A stretch of DNA of 10,167 nt from an uncultured Lachnospiraceae bacterium (GCA_947178085.1 CAMWWS010000071.1:1-10167); one strand, 5' to 3'. Counted from the first letter of the stretch, positions 1 to 6,689 are shown. Translations and numbers: made by a program. Notes: generated from the letters alone by a model not told the origin.

Positions 1-1022
1 GCGGTATGATGATGCTTGTTGTTTTTACCGCTTTTCTCGGAATGGAACTGAAAACAGCTGTCGGAACAAGCACTTTTATTATGACTTTTACGGCACTTAT
101 TGCATCAGTCAGCCATATCATCATCCACCCGGCAATCATTCTGGAACGCTGGGACGTTTTGCTGATATGCATTGTTGTTGCGACTGTGGCTTCTCTTGTT
201 TCTGCCCAGTTTGCCAATCGGGTGAAAAACCGTACGGTAGGACTTGTGACAGGAGCAGTGCTTACTGTGCTGGGTGCAGCTATGTTGATATTGAATTATT
301 GGCCAATATTATCGAAAATCGCTATTATCGCCGCAATACTGCGGTGTTTTGTAAAATTTATCATGTATATAGTCCCCTGCGTAGTAATCCTTTTAGTAAT
401 CAGATTCTTTACTAAAGTTCCGCAGTTTGTGTTCAGAAAACTTTTGCATCTGGTAGCTTTCGGCTGTACCACATTTATGATCATCATTGCTGAAAGCTGG
501 CAGGCAGCCGCTTTAACGTCCTGCCTGATTGCCGTGCTTATTTATCCGCTGCTTGCTATGTTTGAAAAGGAGAACTGGTATAACAGCTTATTTGTGCAGA
601 AGAATCCCGGAGAAATTAAAAAGAGCCTGTTGATGCTGTTCTTTATGTTCGCTGCCGCTACTGTTTTGGGCTGGGGAATCTTTGGCAAACCATATGATAC
701 GGCCACAGCCATTCTCATGTGGGGAACAGGAGATGCCGCAGCCGCCCTTGTTGGCATTCCGTTTGGAAAACACAAAGTACGGTTGAAATTTACCGATGGG
801 AAAAAGTCATGGGAAGGGACTGCAGCAATGTTTCTGGTTTCTCTGATATGCGGTCTTTCGGTCTTTATTTTGTACTGTCATTTCCCATTTTGGAAATCTC
901 TGCTTCCGATTTTTGCCGGAGCAATCGTCGGAGCCGCAACGGAAACTTGTTCTCCCAGCGAATATGATACTGTGACAGTGCCTGTTGCTATTCTTGCTGT
1001 GCTGCTTTTGTTTTCAGCCTGA
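1..1022 (+). CDS. TauE/SafE (TSUP) transporter fused to polyprenol/phytol kinase-like domain, 5' end outside window
   Basis: Membrane protein whose reading frame is open to the left edge (codons in phase from base 3), so the N-terminus is missing. Numbering from the ATG at base 6, residues 1-97 resemble the C-terminal half of a TauE/SafE permease: a glycine pair followed by MMM, then LKTAVGTS (15-22), an intramembrane SVSH (34-37) and a last helix ending LGAAMLI. Residues 112-338 resemble the SEC59/VTE5 family of CTP-dependent dolichol, phytol or diacylglycerol kinases: RKLLHL (144-149), GTGDAAAALVG (240-250), GKKSWEGT (265-272) and a C-terminal YDTVTVP (320-326) matching the family's DN-x-x-x-P region. 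Known TSUP proteins export sulfite, sulfonates or related anions; the second family phosphorylates lipid alcohols. Substrates here are unknown. No stop or frameshift separates the halves, so it appears to be a true fusion. The first in-window ATGs lie inside the transporter domain and are unlikely to be the start. Confidence 0.8.
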   Translation, partial: GMMMLVVFTAFLGMELKTAVGTSTFIMTFTALIASVSHIIIHPAIILERWDVLLICIVVATVASLVSAQFANRVKNRTVGLVTGAVLTVLGAAMLILNYWPILSKIAIIAAILRCFVKFIMYIVPCVVILLVIRFFTKVPQFVFRKLLHLVAFGCTTFMIIIAESWQAAALTSCLIAVLIYPLLAMFEKENWYNSLFVQKNPGEIKKSLLMLFFMFAAATVLGWGIFGKPYDTATAILMWGTGDAAAALVGIPFGKHKVRLKFTDGKKSWEGTAAMFLVSLICGLSVFILYCHFPFWKSLLPIFAGAIVGAATETCSPSEYDTVTVPVAILAVLLLFSA

Positions 1023-1065
1023 AAAACAAGCACGGCAGCGACGATTCAGATAAATCTTGTTTACA

Positions 1066-1524
1066 TTATGCATTCACAATCGGAACTTTTTTATATCCTC
1101 TGTTCTTCTTGATTCGTTTTACCTGATCCTTGGTAATATCGGATTCTACGCGAATCTCTTCTCCCGTCATCAAATCCTTTATCCAGAATTCATAGCTATT
1201 GTCGGTAGCTAAAAGTCCTGTGGGTTTTTTCGCCAAAACATGCTTAGCATAAGCTTCAAAATCCTGACGGTATCCGTCGTCAGCGACTGCCATTTCAGCC
1301 TTTGCTTCCTTATTCTTTAACTCTACGCCCATTCCGCATACCGGACACATCTTGAAGTATGTTTTCTTATAAGGAAAAAGCGGTATGTATTCTAAATGCG
1401 CCCAACGAGTGATCCTGACATATCCTTTTTTGTATACTCTGTGACAGACCGGGCATTCCTCTCTTGGTCCGAAATAGCCTGCAAGTTTGGTAAAAACGTG
1501 TGTTCCGTAAACAATTACTGCCAT
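1066..1524 (-). CDS. Zinc-ribbon domain protein, 152 aa
   Basis: Small, probably cytoplasmic or membrane-peripheral protein of unknown function. Two CPxC knuckles, C24-P-V-C27 and C60-P-V-C63 followed by G, form a likely four-cysteine zinc site. Between them lies EYIPLFPYKKTYFK (45-58), a pattern I associate with a family of Firmicute zinc-ribbon proteins that have an 'IPLFP' linker. The N-terminal MAVIVYGTHVFTKLAGYFGP resembles the 'iiwGt' opening of that family. The C-terminal half (about 75-152) is charged, with no recognisable catalytic motif, and ends in a lysine-rich segment. The start is supported by AGAGAGG seven bases upstream and by a promoter at 1565-1594. It is divergent from the sugar kinase gene and convergent with the fusion gene. 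The zinc-ribbon assignment is secure; the biological role is not known. Confidence 0.8.
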   Translation of the reverse strand: MAVIVYGTHVFTKLAGYFGPREECPVCHRVYKKGYVRITRWAHLEYIPLFPYKKTYFKMCPVCGMGVELKNKEAKAEMAVADDGYRQDFEAYAKHVLAKKPTGLLATDNSYEFWIKDLMTGEEIRVESDITKDQVKRIKKNRGYKKVPIVNA

Positions 1525-1561
1525 AAATTGTCCTCTCTTCTTTTGATATTTTTAATTCGCA

Positions 1562-1609
1562 TTCAATATATCATATACAGCATTTTTCTGTCAAACGGAA
1601 TATATTGAA
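1562..1609. repeat. Perfect 10-bp inverted repeat spanning two divergent promoters
   Basis: TTCAATATAT at 1562-1571 is exactly repeated in reverse complement as ATATATTGAA at 1600-1609, 28 bases apart. The left arm covers the -10 box of the leftward promoter and the right arm overlaps the -35 box of the rightward promoter. The right arm also belongs to an 18-base imperfect palindrome, GAATAT-N6-ATATTC, at 1598-1615. The placement suits operator half-sites for one regulator controlling both genes, but the sequence is AT-rich and no regulator gene is in the window, so the function is inferred. Confidence 0.45.
1565..1594 (-). promoter_or_regulatory. Promoter for the zinc-ribbon gene
   Basis: On the minus strand a perfect -35 box TTGACA (1594-1589) is followed after 18 bases by TATATT (1570-1565). 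It lies about 40 bases upstream of the zinc-ribbon start codon. The -10 box is inside the left arm of the 10-bp inverted repeat described at 1562-1609. Prediction from consensus only. Confidence 0.6.
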
Positions 1610-1633
1610 ATATTCTTCCAAGTAGAATAAAAT
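1605..1633 (+). promoter_or_regulatory. Promoter for the sugar kinase gene
   Basis: TTGAAA (1605-1610) and TAAAAT (1628-1633) are separated by the ideal 17 bases, giving a sigma-A-type promoter with transcription expected near 1640 and a leader of roughly 48 bases before the ATG at 1688. Its -35 box starts only 10 bases from the -35 box of the opposite promoter (1589-1594). Confidence 0.6.
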
Positions 1634-1687
1634 TATAGGTAAGAGGATTTATACGAACACACAAATATACATAGAAGGAGGATTCAT

Positions 1688-2776
1688 ATGCAGCATTCCA
1701 ATCCATTATTAGTAGGCGGCGACACTACGAACAAATTTATAACCATAGGTGAAATCATGCTTCGCCTGACGCCTCCCAATTATGAAAAAATCAGAATGGC
1801 GTCAAGTTTTGAGGCGAGCTATGGCGGCAGTGAGGCCAACATTGCCCTGGCTCTGGCAAATCTTGGCGTTGACAGCACGTTTTTCAGCGTAGTTCCGAAT
1901 AACAGTCTGGGAAAAAGCGCAGTGCGTATGCTTCGCAGCAATGACGTGCACTGTACGCCGGTAATCTTAAGCACTCCCGAGCAGACTCCCACACATCGTC
2001 TCGGAAGTTATTACTTGGAAACCGGATACGGAATCAGAGCCAGCAAGGTCATCTATGACAGAAAAAACAGCGCTATAGCGGAATTCGATTACAGTACGGT
2101 GGATTTAGACAAACTTCTGGATGGGTTTACGTGGCTTCACTTAAGCGGTATTACACCGGCGCTATCAGCGAACTGCCGTCAGTTGATACTCGACTGTCTG
2201 AAGGTTGCCAAGGAAAAAGGCATTACCGTAAGTTTCGACGGTAATTTCAGAAGTAAACTCTGGACATGGGAAGAAGCAAGGGATTTCTGCACTGAATGCC
2301 TGCCGTATGTAGATATACTGCTTGGAATCGAGCCATATCATCTCTGGAAGGACGAAAATGACCACAGCAAAGGAGACGTCAAAGACGGTATACCTCTACA
2401 GCCAAGCTATGAGCAGGAAGACGAGATTTTCCAGGCATTTATAGCAAGGTATCCGAATATAAAATGTATAGCCCGCCACGTCCGTTATGCCCACAGCGGA
2501 AGCGAAAACAGCCTCAAGGCCTTTTTGTGGTATGAGAATCATACATTCGAAAGCAAGCTGTTTACTTTCAATATCTTAGACCGTGTAGGCGGCGGAGACG
2601 CCTTCGCAAGCGGACTTATCTATGCCATCATGCATGGCTATAAGCCGATGGATATCGTCAATTTTGCAGTTGCCAGCAGCGCTATCAAACATACGATTCG
2701 CGGAGACGCAAACATAACCGACGATGTAGAGAGTATTCGTAATCTGATGAATATGAACTATGATATCAAAAGATAG
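1688..2776 (+). CDS. kdgK: PfkB-family sugar kinase, probable 2-keto-3-deoxygluconate kinase
   Basis: Cytoplasmic kinase of the ribokinase/PfkB family, 362 aa. It probably phosphorylates 2-dehydro-3-deoxygluconate at O6 with ATP, a step in hexuronate/pectin breakdown before KDPG aldolase. Visible signatures: GEIMLRL (21-27) at the start of the fold, substrate-site GGSEANIALALANLG (46-60), DGNFRSKLW (184-192), and the PfkB signature DRVGGGDAFASG (298-309) with D304 as the likely catalytic base. The start is fixed by AGGAGG seven bases upstream of ATG; this gives about 15 residues before the usual KdgK N-terminus. An extra hydrophilic stretch (about 219-248) and RHVRYAHSGSENS (263-275) mark it as a longer subgroup than classical KdgK. 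No aldolase, uronate isomerase or transporter gene adjoins it, so the substrate rests on homology alone; another sugar acid or fructose-like substrate is possible. Confidence 0.8.
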   Translation: MQHSNPLLVGGDTTNKFITIGEIMLRLTPPNYEKIRMASSFEASYGGSEANIALALANLGVDSTFFSVVPNNSLGKSAVRMLRSNDVHCTPVILSTPEQTPTHRLGSYYLETGYGIRASKVIYDRKNSAIAEFDYSTVDLDKLLDGFTWLHLSGITPALSANCRQLILDCLKVAKEKGITVSFDGNFRSKLWTWEEARDFCTECLPYVDILLGIEPYHLWKDENDHSKGDVKDGIPLQPSYEQEDEIFQAFIARYPNIKCIARHVRYAHSGSENSLKAFLWYENHTFESKLFTFNILDRVGGGDAFASGLIYAIMHGYKPMDIVNFAVASSAIKHTIRGDANITDDVESIRNLMNMNYDIKR

Positions 2777-2799
2777 TTCAACAGGTATAAAAGAGAAGT

Positions 2800-3486
2800 T
2801 TACGGTAAAATAATATGTTCCGGACTCGGTGCAAAATCCGGGTCCGGACTACAAACGGCAATCTTATATTCTGCCTGCTCGTTAAAAATTAGCGGTAAAG
2901 CATATTCTTTTATATGGTATACTTTATCATCTACTGTCTGGCGCAATTTTATATTTCCGTTTTCTTCTATAACTACAGCAAAATCTTTTAATGAAAGCGA
3001 CATTCCAAAACCTGTCACCTTGAGAAAGCTCTCTTTCATGGTCCAGATTTGAAACATTCTTTCGTCTCTTTCTTTTGAGTCCACCGCATTTTTTATCCAT
3101 GCAAGCTCTTCTGCTGCAAAAAAGCGTTCTGCAACATTATCTTTACCACTGCGCACCCATTCTATATCATTGCCGAGCTCCTCAATCCCAATGCTGCATA
3201 TGGCGTAATCTTTGGAATGCGAAAGCGAAAAATGAATCTCAGGGTAATAGCGCAAAAAGGGCTTACCATGACTTCCAAATTCATACTCCATAGCCCTCTC
3301 TTTCAGTCCATAACCGTCAAGCGCTTTATCTAACGCAATCGCGGCGCCCAGACTGCGCCTTTTATCATTATCATTCTTAAGTACAGCAATCTTTTGTCTA
3401 CGATAAGGCGAGGTCAGTTCAAGCATATTCCGAAAAAGAGCTTCATCTTCCAATTGTCTGATATTTATAATGTAGGTTCTTATCAT
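2800..3486 (-). CDS. Sfp-type 4'-phosphopantetheinyl transferase
   Basis: Enzyme that transfers the phosphopantetheine arm of CoA to a serine of carrier proteins in fatty-acid, polyketide or nonribosomal peptide synthesis. Numbered from the ATG at 3486 (228 aa, the usual Sfp length), motifs in order are GKPFL (74-78), FSLSHS (86-91), GNDIE (105-109, with Mg-binding D107 and E109), FFAAEE (122-127) and WTMKESFLK (148-156). The common hydrophobic residue in G-[IV]-D-[IV]-E is Asn here, but both acidic residues are kept. The frame also opens at a GTG at 3501 (233 aa); I prefer the ATG because MIRTYIINI matches the normal first strand of the family, though neither start has a strong ribosome site. 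It is the last gene of the leftward operon, 48 bases after the helicase stop, and converges on the sugar kinase gene. No carrier protein or synthase gene is near. Confidence 0.87.
   Translation of the reverse strand: MIRTYIINIRQLEDEALFRNMLELTSPYRRQKIAVLKNDNDKRRSLGAAIALDKALDGYGLKERAMEYEFGSHGKPFLRYYPEIHFSLSHSKDYAICSIGIEELGNDIEWVRSGKDNVAERFFAAEELAWIKNAVDSKERDERMFQIWTMKESFLKVTGFGMSLSLKDFAVVIEENGNIKLRQTVDDKVYHIKEYALPLIFNEQAEYKIAVCSPDPDFAPSPEHIILP
2819..2848. terminator. Strong GC-rich hairpin at the convergent gene ends
   Basis: An 11-bp stem, TCCGGACTCGG (2819-2829) with CCGGGTCCGGA (2838-2848), contains one G-U pair and an 8-base loop. It lies within the last codons of the PPTase gene, 43 bases past the sugar kinase stop. 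On the plus strand it has no T-run after it; on the minus strand an AT-rich stretch including TTATTTT follows before the PPTase stop codon. It could end or protect the sugar kinase transcript, but it is not a textbook intrinsic terminator. Confidence 0.4.
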
Positions 3487-3534
3487 ATTTCTTTTTAACA
3501 CCCATACTATTTTGCAGTTTTAACCTTGAATCTC

Positions 3535-5460
3535 TTAATCTTCCAGCATGAAACAATCCTCGCATACGCTGTACGGATAATTCCATGACAGAGGTTTCCC
3601 GCATATTCTGCATTTTTTCTCAAACTGCTTCTTATCCTCTTTCAAAAGCAGACCAATGGCACGCTGCGCCGCTTCGCGATTGGCATCCAACGCCTCCCTG
3701 TCCACAAACCAGCCCATTCTTCCGGCAAACTGGCTGTATAAGTCCAGCTTTTTATAATATGTCTCCAATTCTTCCAACGCCGCATCGCCCGGATAAAGCG
3801 GACATTCCTGTTCTTCATCGGGTTTTTCGCAGTATCTGAGCCATAATCTCACTACTTCCTTATCCCCGGCGTCAAAAGGACAGGTAATCAAAGAAAGCAG
3901 GAGCTTCTTATCTTTCATGCATTCCTGCGCTTTCTTGTAATTCTTAAGCCAGCGGTACTTATTTATGCTTTCAGCCATGGATATCTTATCATACAGCTGC
4001 GTACCGCCCGCATTTTCCCAGACTCCGATAATCTCGTCCAGTTCCATATTAATATCCAGAAGAACCTCCGGAAATCCGATTCTTGCCTTTTTCAGAGGAT
4101 AAAACGGTTCCTTCAGCTTCTTATCGACATATCCCATATCTATCGTGGACTGCACGTATCCGGTATCATAATAACCGTAACGTCCTGCCCTTCCCGCGAT
4201 TTGCCTTATCTCTTCTGCGTTGATGCGGCGTTTGGCAGTGCCGTCGAATTTAACCGTATTCATAAATACGATTCTCCTTATCGGCAGGTTTATACCCATG
4301 CCTATAGCATCAGTAGCCACAACAACCTCATTGAGTCCCTCGGCGAAAAGCTGCACCTGTTCCCTTCTGGTCTTGGGCGGCAGATTTCCGTAAATAACGC
4401 TTGCCCTTATGCCCTTTGCCTCCAGCGCAGCAGCAATTGCAAGTACATTTTTCTTGGAAAAAGTTATCAGAGCATCTCCTTTTTCCACATCTTTGTTTAT
4501 ATCATATCGTTCCTGAATGAACTCAAGTTCGGTATTCCGTTCATGATAAACAGTGTCATAAGTATCATCGCAGCGCTCAATCATTTTGATAAGAAGTTTC
4601 TCCGCAACCGGAGATGCGCAGATATGAATCTCCTGAGCACGAATCCCCAGAATCGCCCTCGTCCAAAAGCCGCCCCTATTTTCATCACTCAACATCTGCG
4701 CTTCGTCTATGACAGCAATGTCATATATTTCTTTTAAATCCAGGACTTCAATCGTGGAAGCCTGGCAGAAAGCGCCGCGCGTCAGGATTTTTTCCTCACC
4801 TGTAATCATACTGCATGGGATTCCCGCCGCAGTCATCGTATCATAGACCTCCAAAGCCAGAAGACGTAAAGGACCTAAGTAGATTCCCTGATATGCCTGT
4901 TTCAGCCGCTGCAAAGCCTGATATGTCTTGCCGCTGTTAGTCGGTCCGATATGCAAAATGAAATGCCTGCGCATACCGCGCGCCTCCGGATACTGTTTCT
5001 CAGGCTCCGCTTCCATCAGTTCTTCGATTCTCTTACCCACCATGAACTGCATATAGTCATCCTTATATATCTCATATAGGGACTTCTCCCGCAGCAGCTC
5101 ACAGACACTGTCCATTCCGACAATTTCCTGGGCGGAGGCAGAAGGCGCCATCATCTGTAAAAAGGCGATATCAAGCTGTATAAGCCTTCGCATGGCATGC
5201 ATATATCTTTTATGCAGATGATTATCTCTGTTAGAAACCGTATACCCAATATCGGCAGCCCGCTTATGAAGCTCTCCCATATCATTCAGAATCTGGTGCG
5301 CTTCCATCCCCTTTTTCCTTGCAATACGGCGTTCCAATTGCGCAATATTATGCTCGCAGCTTCTTATGTACCTTTTCTTTTTAGAATAAGGTATCTCAAG
5401 AAAAGCCTTATGATATACTTTCCAGAGTGCCTCTATTTTTTCGTTCGTTACTTTTTCCAT
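3535..5460 (-). CDS. Suv3-like DExH-box RNA helicase with C-terminal zinc ribbon
   Basis: ATP-dependent superfamily 2 helicase, 641 aa, closest in motif pattern to Suv3, the RNA helicase of the mitochondrial degradosome. A charged N-terminal region of about 165 aa, not recognised, precedes the core. Motif I is GPTNSGKT (172-179) followed by the Suv3-typical YLGPLRLLALEVY (194-206); motif II is DEAQ (252-255); motif III position reads CASP (281-284); motif V is ATDAIGMGINL (382-392); motif VI is QIAGRAGRYG (420-429). The C-terminus carries C617-x2-C620 and C633-x2-C636, a likely zinc ribbon that could bind nucleic acid. ATG at 5460 has GGAG nine bases upstream. It starts 14 bases after the YitT stop and is followed 48 bases on by the PPTase, so it is probably co-transcribed. 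A role in RNA unwinding or decay is inferred from the family; no nuclease gene is nearby. Confidence 0.88.
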   Translation of the reverse strand: MEKVTNEKIEALWKVYHKAFLEIPYSKKKRYIRSCEHNIAQLERRIARKKGMEAHQILNDMGELHKRAADIGYTVSNRDNHLHKRYMHAMRRLIQLDIAFLQMMAPSASAQEIVGMDSVCELLREKSLYEIYKDDYMQFMVGKRIEELMEAEPEKQYPEARGMRRHFILHIGPTNSGKTYQALQRLKQAYQGIYLGPLRLLALEVYDTMTAAGIPCSMITGEEKILTRGAFCQASTIEVLDLKEIYDIAVIDEAQMLSDENRGGFWTRAILGIRAQEIHICASPVAEKLLIKMIERCDDTYDTVYHERNTELEFIQERYDINKDVEKGDALITFSKKNVLAIAAALEAKGIRASVIYGNLPPKTRREQVQLFAEGLNEVVVATDAIGMGINLPIRRIVFMNTVKFDGTAKRRINAEEIRQIAGRAGRYGYYDTGYVQSTIDMGYVDKKLKEPFYPLKKARIGFPEVLLDINMELDEIIGVWENAGGTQLYDKISMAESINKYRWLKNYKKAQECMKDKKLLLSLITCPFDAGDKEVVRLWLRYCEKPDEEQECPLYPGDAALEELETYYKKLDLYSQFAGRMGWFVDREALDANREAAQRAIGLLLKEDKKQFEKKCRICGKPLSWNYPYSVCEDCFMLED

Positions 5461-5474
5461 TAAATATTACTCCA

Positions 5475-6335
5475 TTATTCAGTCGGCTTTTGATAAAAAC
5501 GACCGGATAATTCATCAGTCCTTATTGCATTTATAAAAGCCTCCGGGTCCGCCTCTTTGACCGCATGTATTACCGCCTTGCTCTCTTCTTTAGATACTAT
5601 TGAATATACAATATCCCTTTCCTGATGCGCATAAGAGCCTTCCCCTTCCAGAATCGTCGAGCCGTGCTTGCTCACGATATTGATTGCATCACATACTTCT
5701 TTAGCTTTGTTCGTGACGATAAACAACGTCTGCTTCTGATATTTGGTATAAAGCATGTGCAGCACCTGTGTGGAAACATACTGAAATATAATGGAATACA
5801 AAGCTTTATCCCAGCCGAACAGAATACCCGCAAAAGTAAGGATGACGATGTTTATTCCCAGAATGAGATTCCATGAGTCCACGCCCTTTTTCTCAGAAAG
5901 GAATATAGCCAGAAAGTCGGTTCCTCCCGTCGTGGCATTTGCCATTAGACATAAGCTGATGCAGAATCCGCTTATCATACCGCCGAAAACGCTTATGAGC
6001 AGGGTATCATATGTGATGATAACTCCCGGTATGATATCAGTCAGAATACCGTTTAAGACTATCATCAGGCAGGAATATAGTGTAAATTTCTTACCTATAA
6101 AACGAAAACCTATATAAATAGGCAGCATATTAAGCAATAAGTTTACAGCGGTATAAGGAATTGATATCTGTAAAAATTTCTCGAATATTCCCTGTATCAG
6201 CAGTGTCAGTCCCATGACTCCGCCCGGATACAGACCGCCTGTCCTGACAAAGGTTTTCGTATTTATAGCCATTACGACCGATGCGAAACAGATTACTATG
6301 ATTCTCTTACCGTCTTTTTTCAGATCAAAACTCAT
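5475..6335 (-). CDS. YitT-family membrane protein (DUF161 plus DUF2179)
   Basis: Polytopic membrane protein of 286 aa, the normal family length. The N-terminal DUF161 part (about 10-195) has around five to six hydrophobic helices and the family's glycine motifs GGLYPGGVMGLTLL (33-46) and TTGGTDFLA (135-143). The cytoplasmic C-terminal DUF2179 domain (about 202-276) includes HGSTILEGEGSY (224-235), R240 and VYSIVS (243-248), a small ferredoxin-like fold. YitT proteins are widespread in Firmicutes; the transported or sensed molecule is not established. ATG at 6335 is supported by GAGG nine bases upstream. It lies 51 bases after the small coiled-coil gene and 14 bases before the helicase start, giving a strong operon link to the latter. 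Family assignment is firm, function is not. Confidence 0.9.
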   Translation of the reverse strand: MSFDLKKDGKRIIVICFASVVMAINTKTFVRTGGLYPGGVMGLTLLIQGIFEKFLQISIPYTAVNLLLNMLPIYIGFRFIGKKFTLYSCLMIVLNGILTDIIPGVIITYDTLLISVFGGMISGFCISLCLMANATTGGTDFLAIFLSEKKGVDSWNLILGINIVILTFAGILFGWDKALYSIIFQYVSTQVLHMLYTKYQKQTLFIVTNKAKEVCDAINIVSKHGSTILEGEGSYAHQERDIVYSIVSKEESKAVIHAVKEADPEAFINAIRTDELSGRFYQKPTE

Positions 6336-6359
6336 TTTCTAATCCTCGTATTTTCTATA

Positions 6360-6385
6360 ATTTTAGTCAATTACCAGTCTAAAAT
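6360..6385. repeat. 7-bp inverted repeat between the small gene and the YitT gene
   Basis: ATTTTAG (6360-6366) and CTAAAAT (6379-6385) form a perfect AT-rich inverted repeat with a 12-base loop, starting one base after the stop of the small upstream gene. No U-run follows on the minus strand, so it is a weak terminator at best. It could be a protein-binding site or a partial attenuator before the YitT gene. Confidence 0.25.
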
Positions 6386-6386
6386 C

Positions 6387-6644
6387 TTATACCCACGTCG
6401 GCTTTTGGTCCTTATGAGTAAAGTTTTTCATACGCTCCCTGAATGAAGACAGCCTGCTTTCATAATATTCCTTCTGCTTAGGATTTAGTTTTCCCGCTTC
6501 TTCGAGTTTCTTCATTTCAGCTTCAAGCTCTTTTAAATTGAGTTGGGCGGCGTCTTTATAATTATTGGAAACATTCATTTCTATGCGCTGAATGATGGCA
6601 TCAAGCTGTCTATTGCCGGATGCTGATTTAAAAAAATTGAACAT
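6387..6644 (-). CDS. Small helical (coiled-coil) hypothetical protein, 85 aa
   Basis: I do not recognise this family. The product begins MFNFFKSASGNRQLD and is followed by a highly charged helical stretch (about 25-75) rich in Lys, Glu and Leu, including LKELEAEMKKLEEAG, that would form a helical hairpin or short coiled coil. There is no signal peptide, membrane segment or cysteine. The frame is open to an ATG at 6758, but I choose 6644 because the promoter at 6690-6718 lies between the two, and the upstream extension (Cys-, Asn- and Lys-rich, no ribosome site) does not look like protein. No good ribosome site lies immediately before 6644; a GGAGGG sits 30 bases upstream. It is the first gene of the leftward operon. 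A real gene is likely from its charged, biased composition and the promoter. Confidence 0.65.
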   Translation of the reverse strand: MFNFFKSASGNRQLDAIIQRIEMNVSNNYKDAAQLNLKELEAEMKKLEEAGKLNPKQKEYYESRLSSFRERMKNFTHKDQKPTWV

Positions 6645-6658
6645 ATGATTCTTTAGCC

Positions 6659-6680
6659 GGACAGTTTGTCCCGACCCTCC
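6659..6680 (-). promoter_or_regulatory. Leader with distant GGAGGG and small hairpin before the 85-aa gene
   Basis: On the minus strand the expected transcript starts near 6683 and almost at once contains GGAGGG (6680-6675). A 5-bp perfect stem GGACA-AAC-TGTCC (6671-6659) follows, then 14 bases to the ATG. The strong ribosome-binding motif is too far (30 bases) from the start unless the hairpin forms, which would cut the effective distance to about 17 bases. Whether it controls translation is inference. Confidence 0.3.
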
Positions 6681-6689
6681 TGTGGAAAC

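Noticed and set aside
1024..1062. Inverted repeat AAACAAG / CTTGTTT between the fusion gene and the zinc-ribbon gene, possible terminator
   Set aside because: Only 7 AT-rich base pairs with a 25-base loop and no U-run; too weak to call.
3487..3501. GTG start at 3501 for the PPTase
   Set aside because: Possible, but it adds five residues before the normal family start and lacks a clear ribosome site; the ATG at 3486 is preferred with modest certainty.
4201..4737. 178-codon open frame on the plus strand opposite the helicase
   Set aside because: It lies wholly inside the helicase gene over conserved motifs, has no ribosome site or recognisable domain, and is best explained as an antisense shadow.
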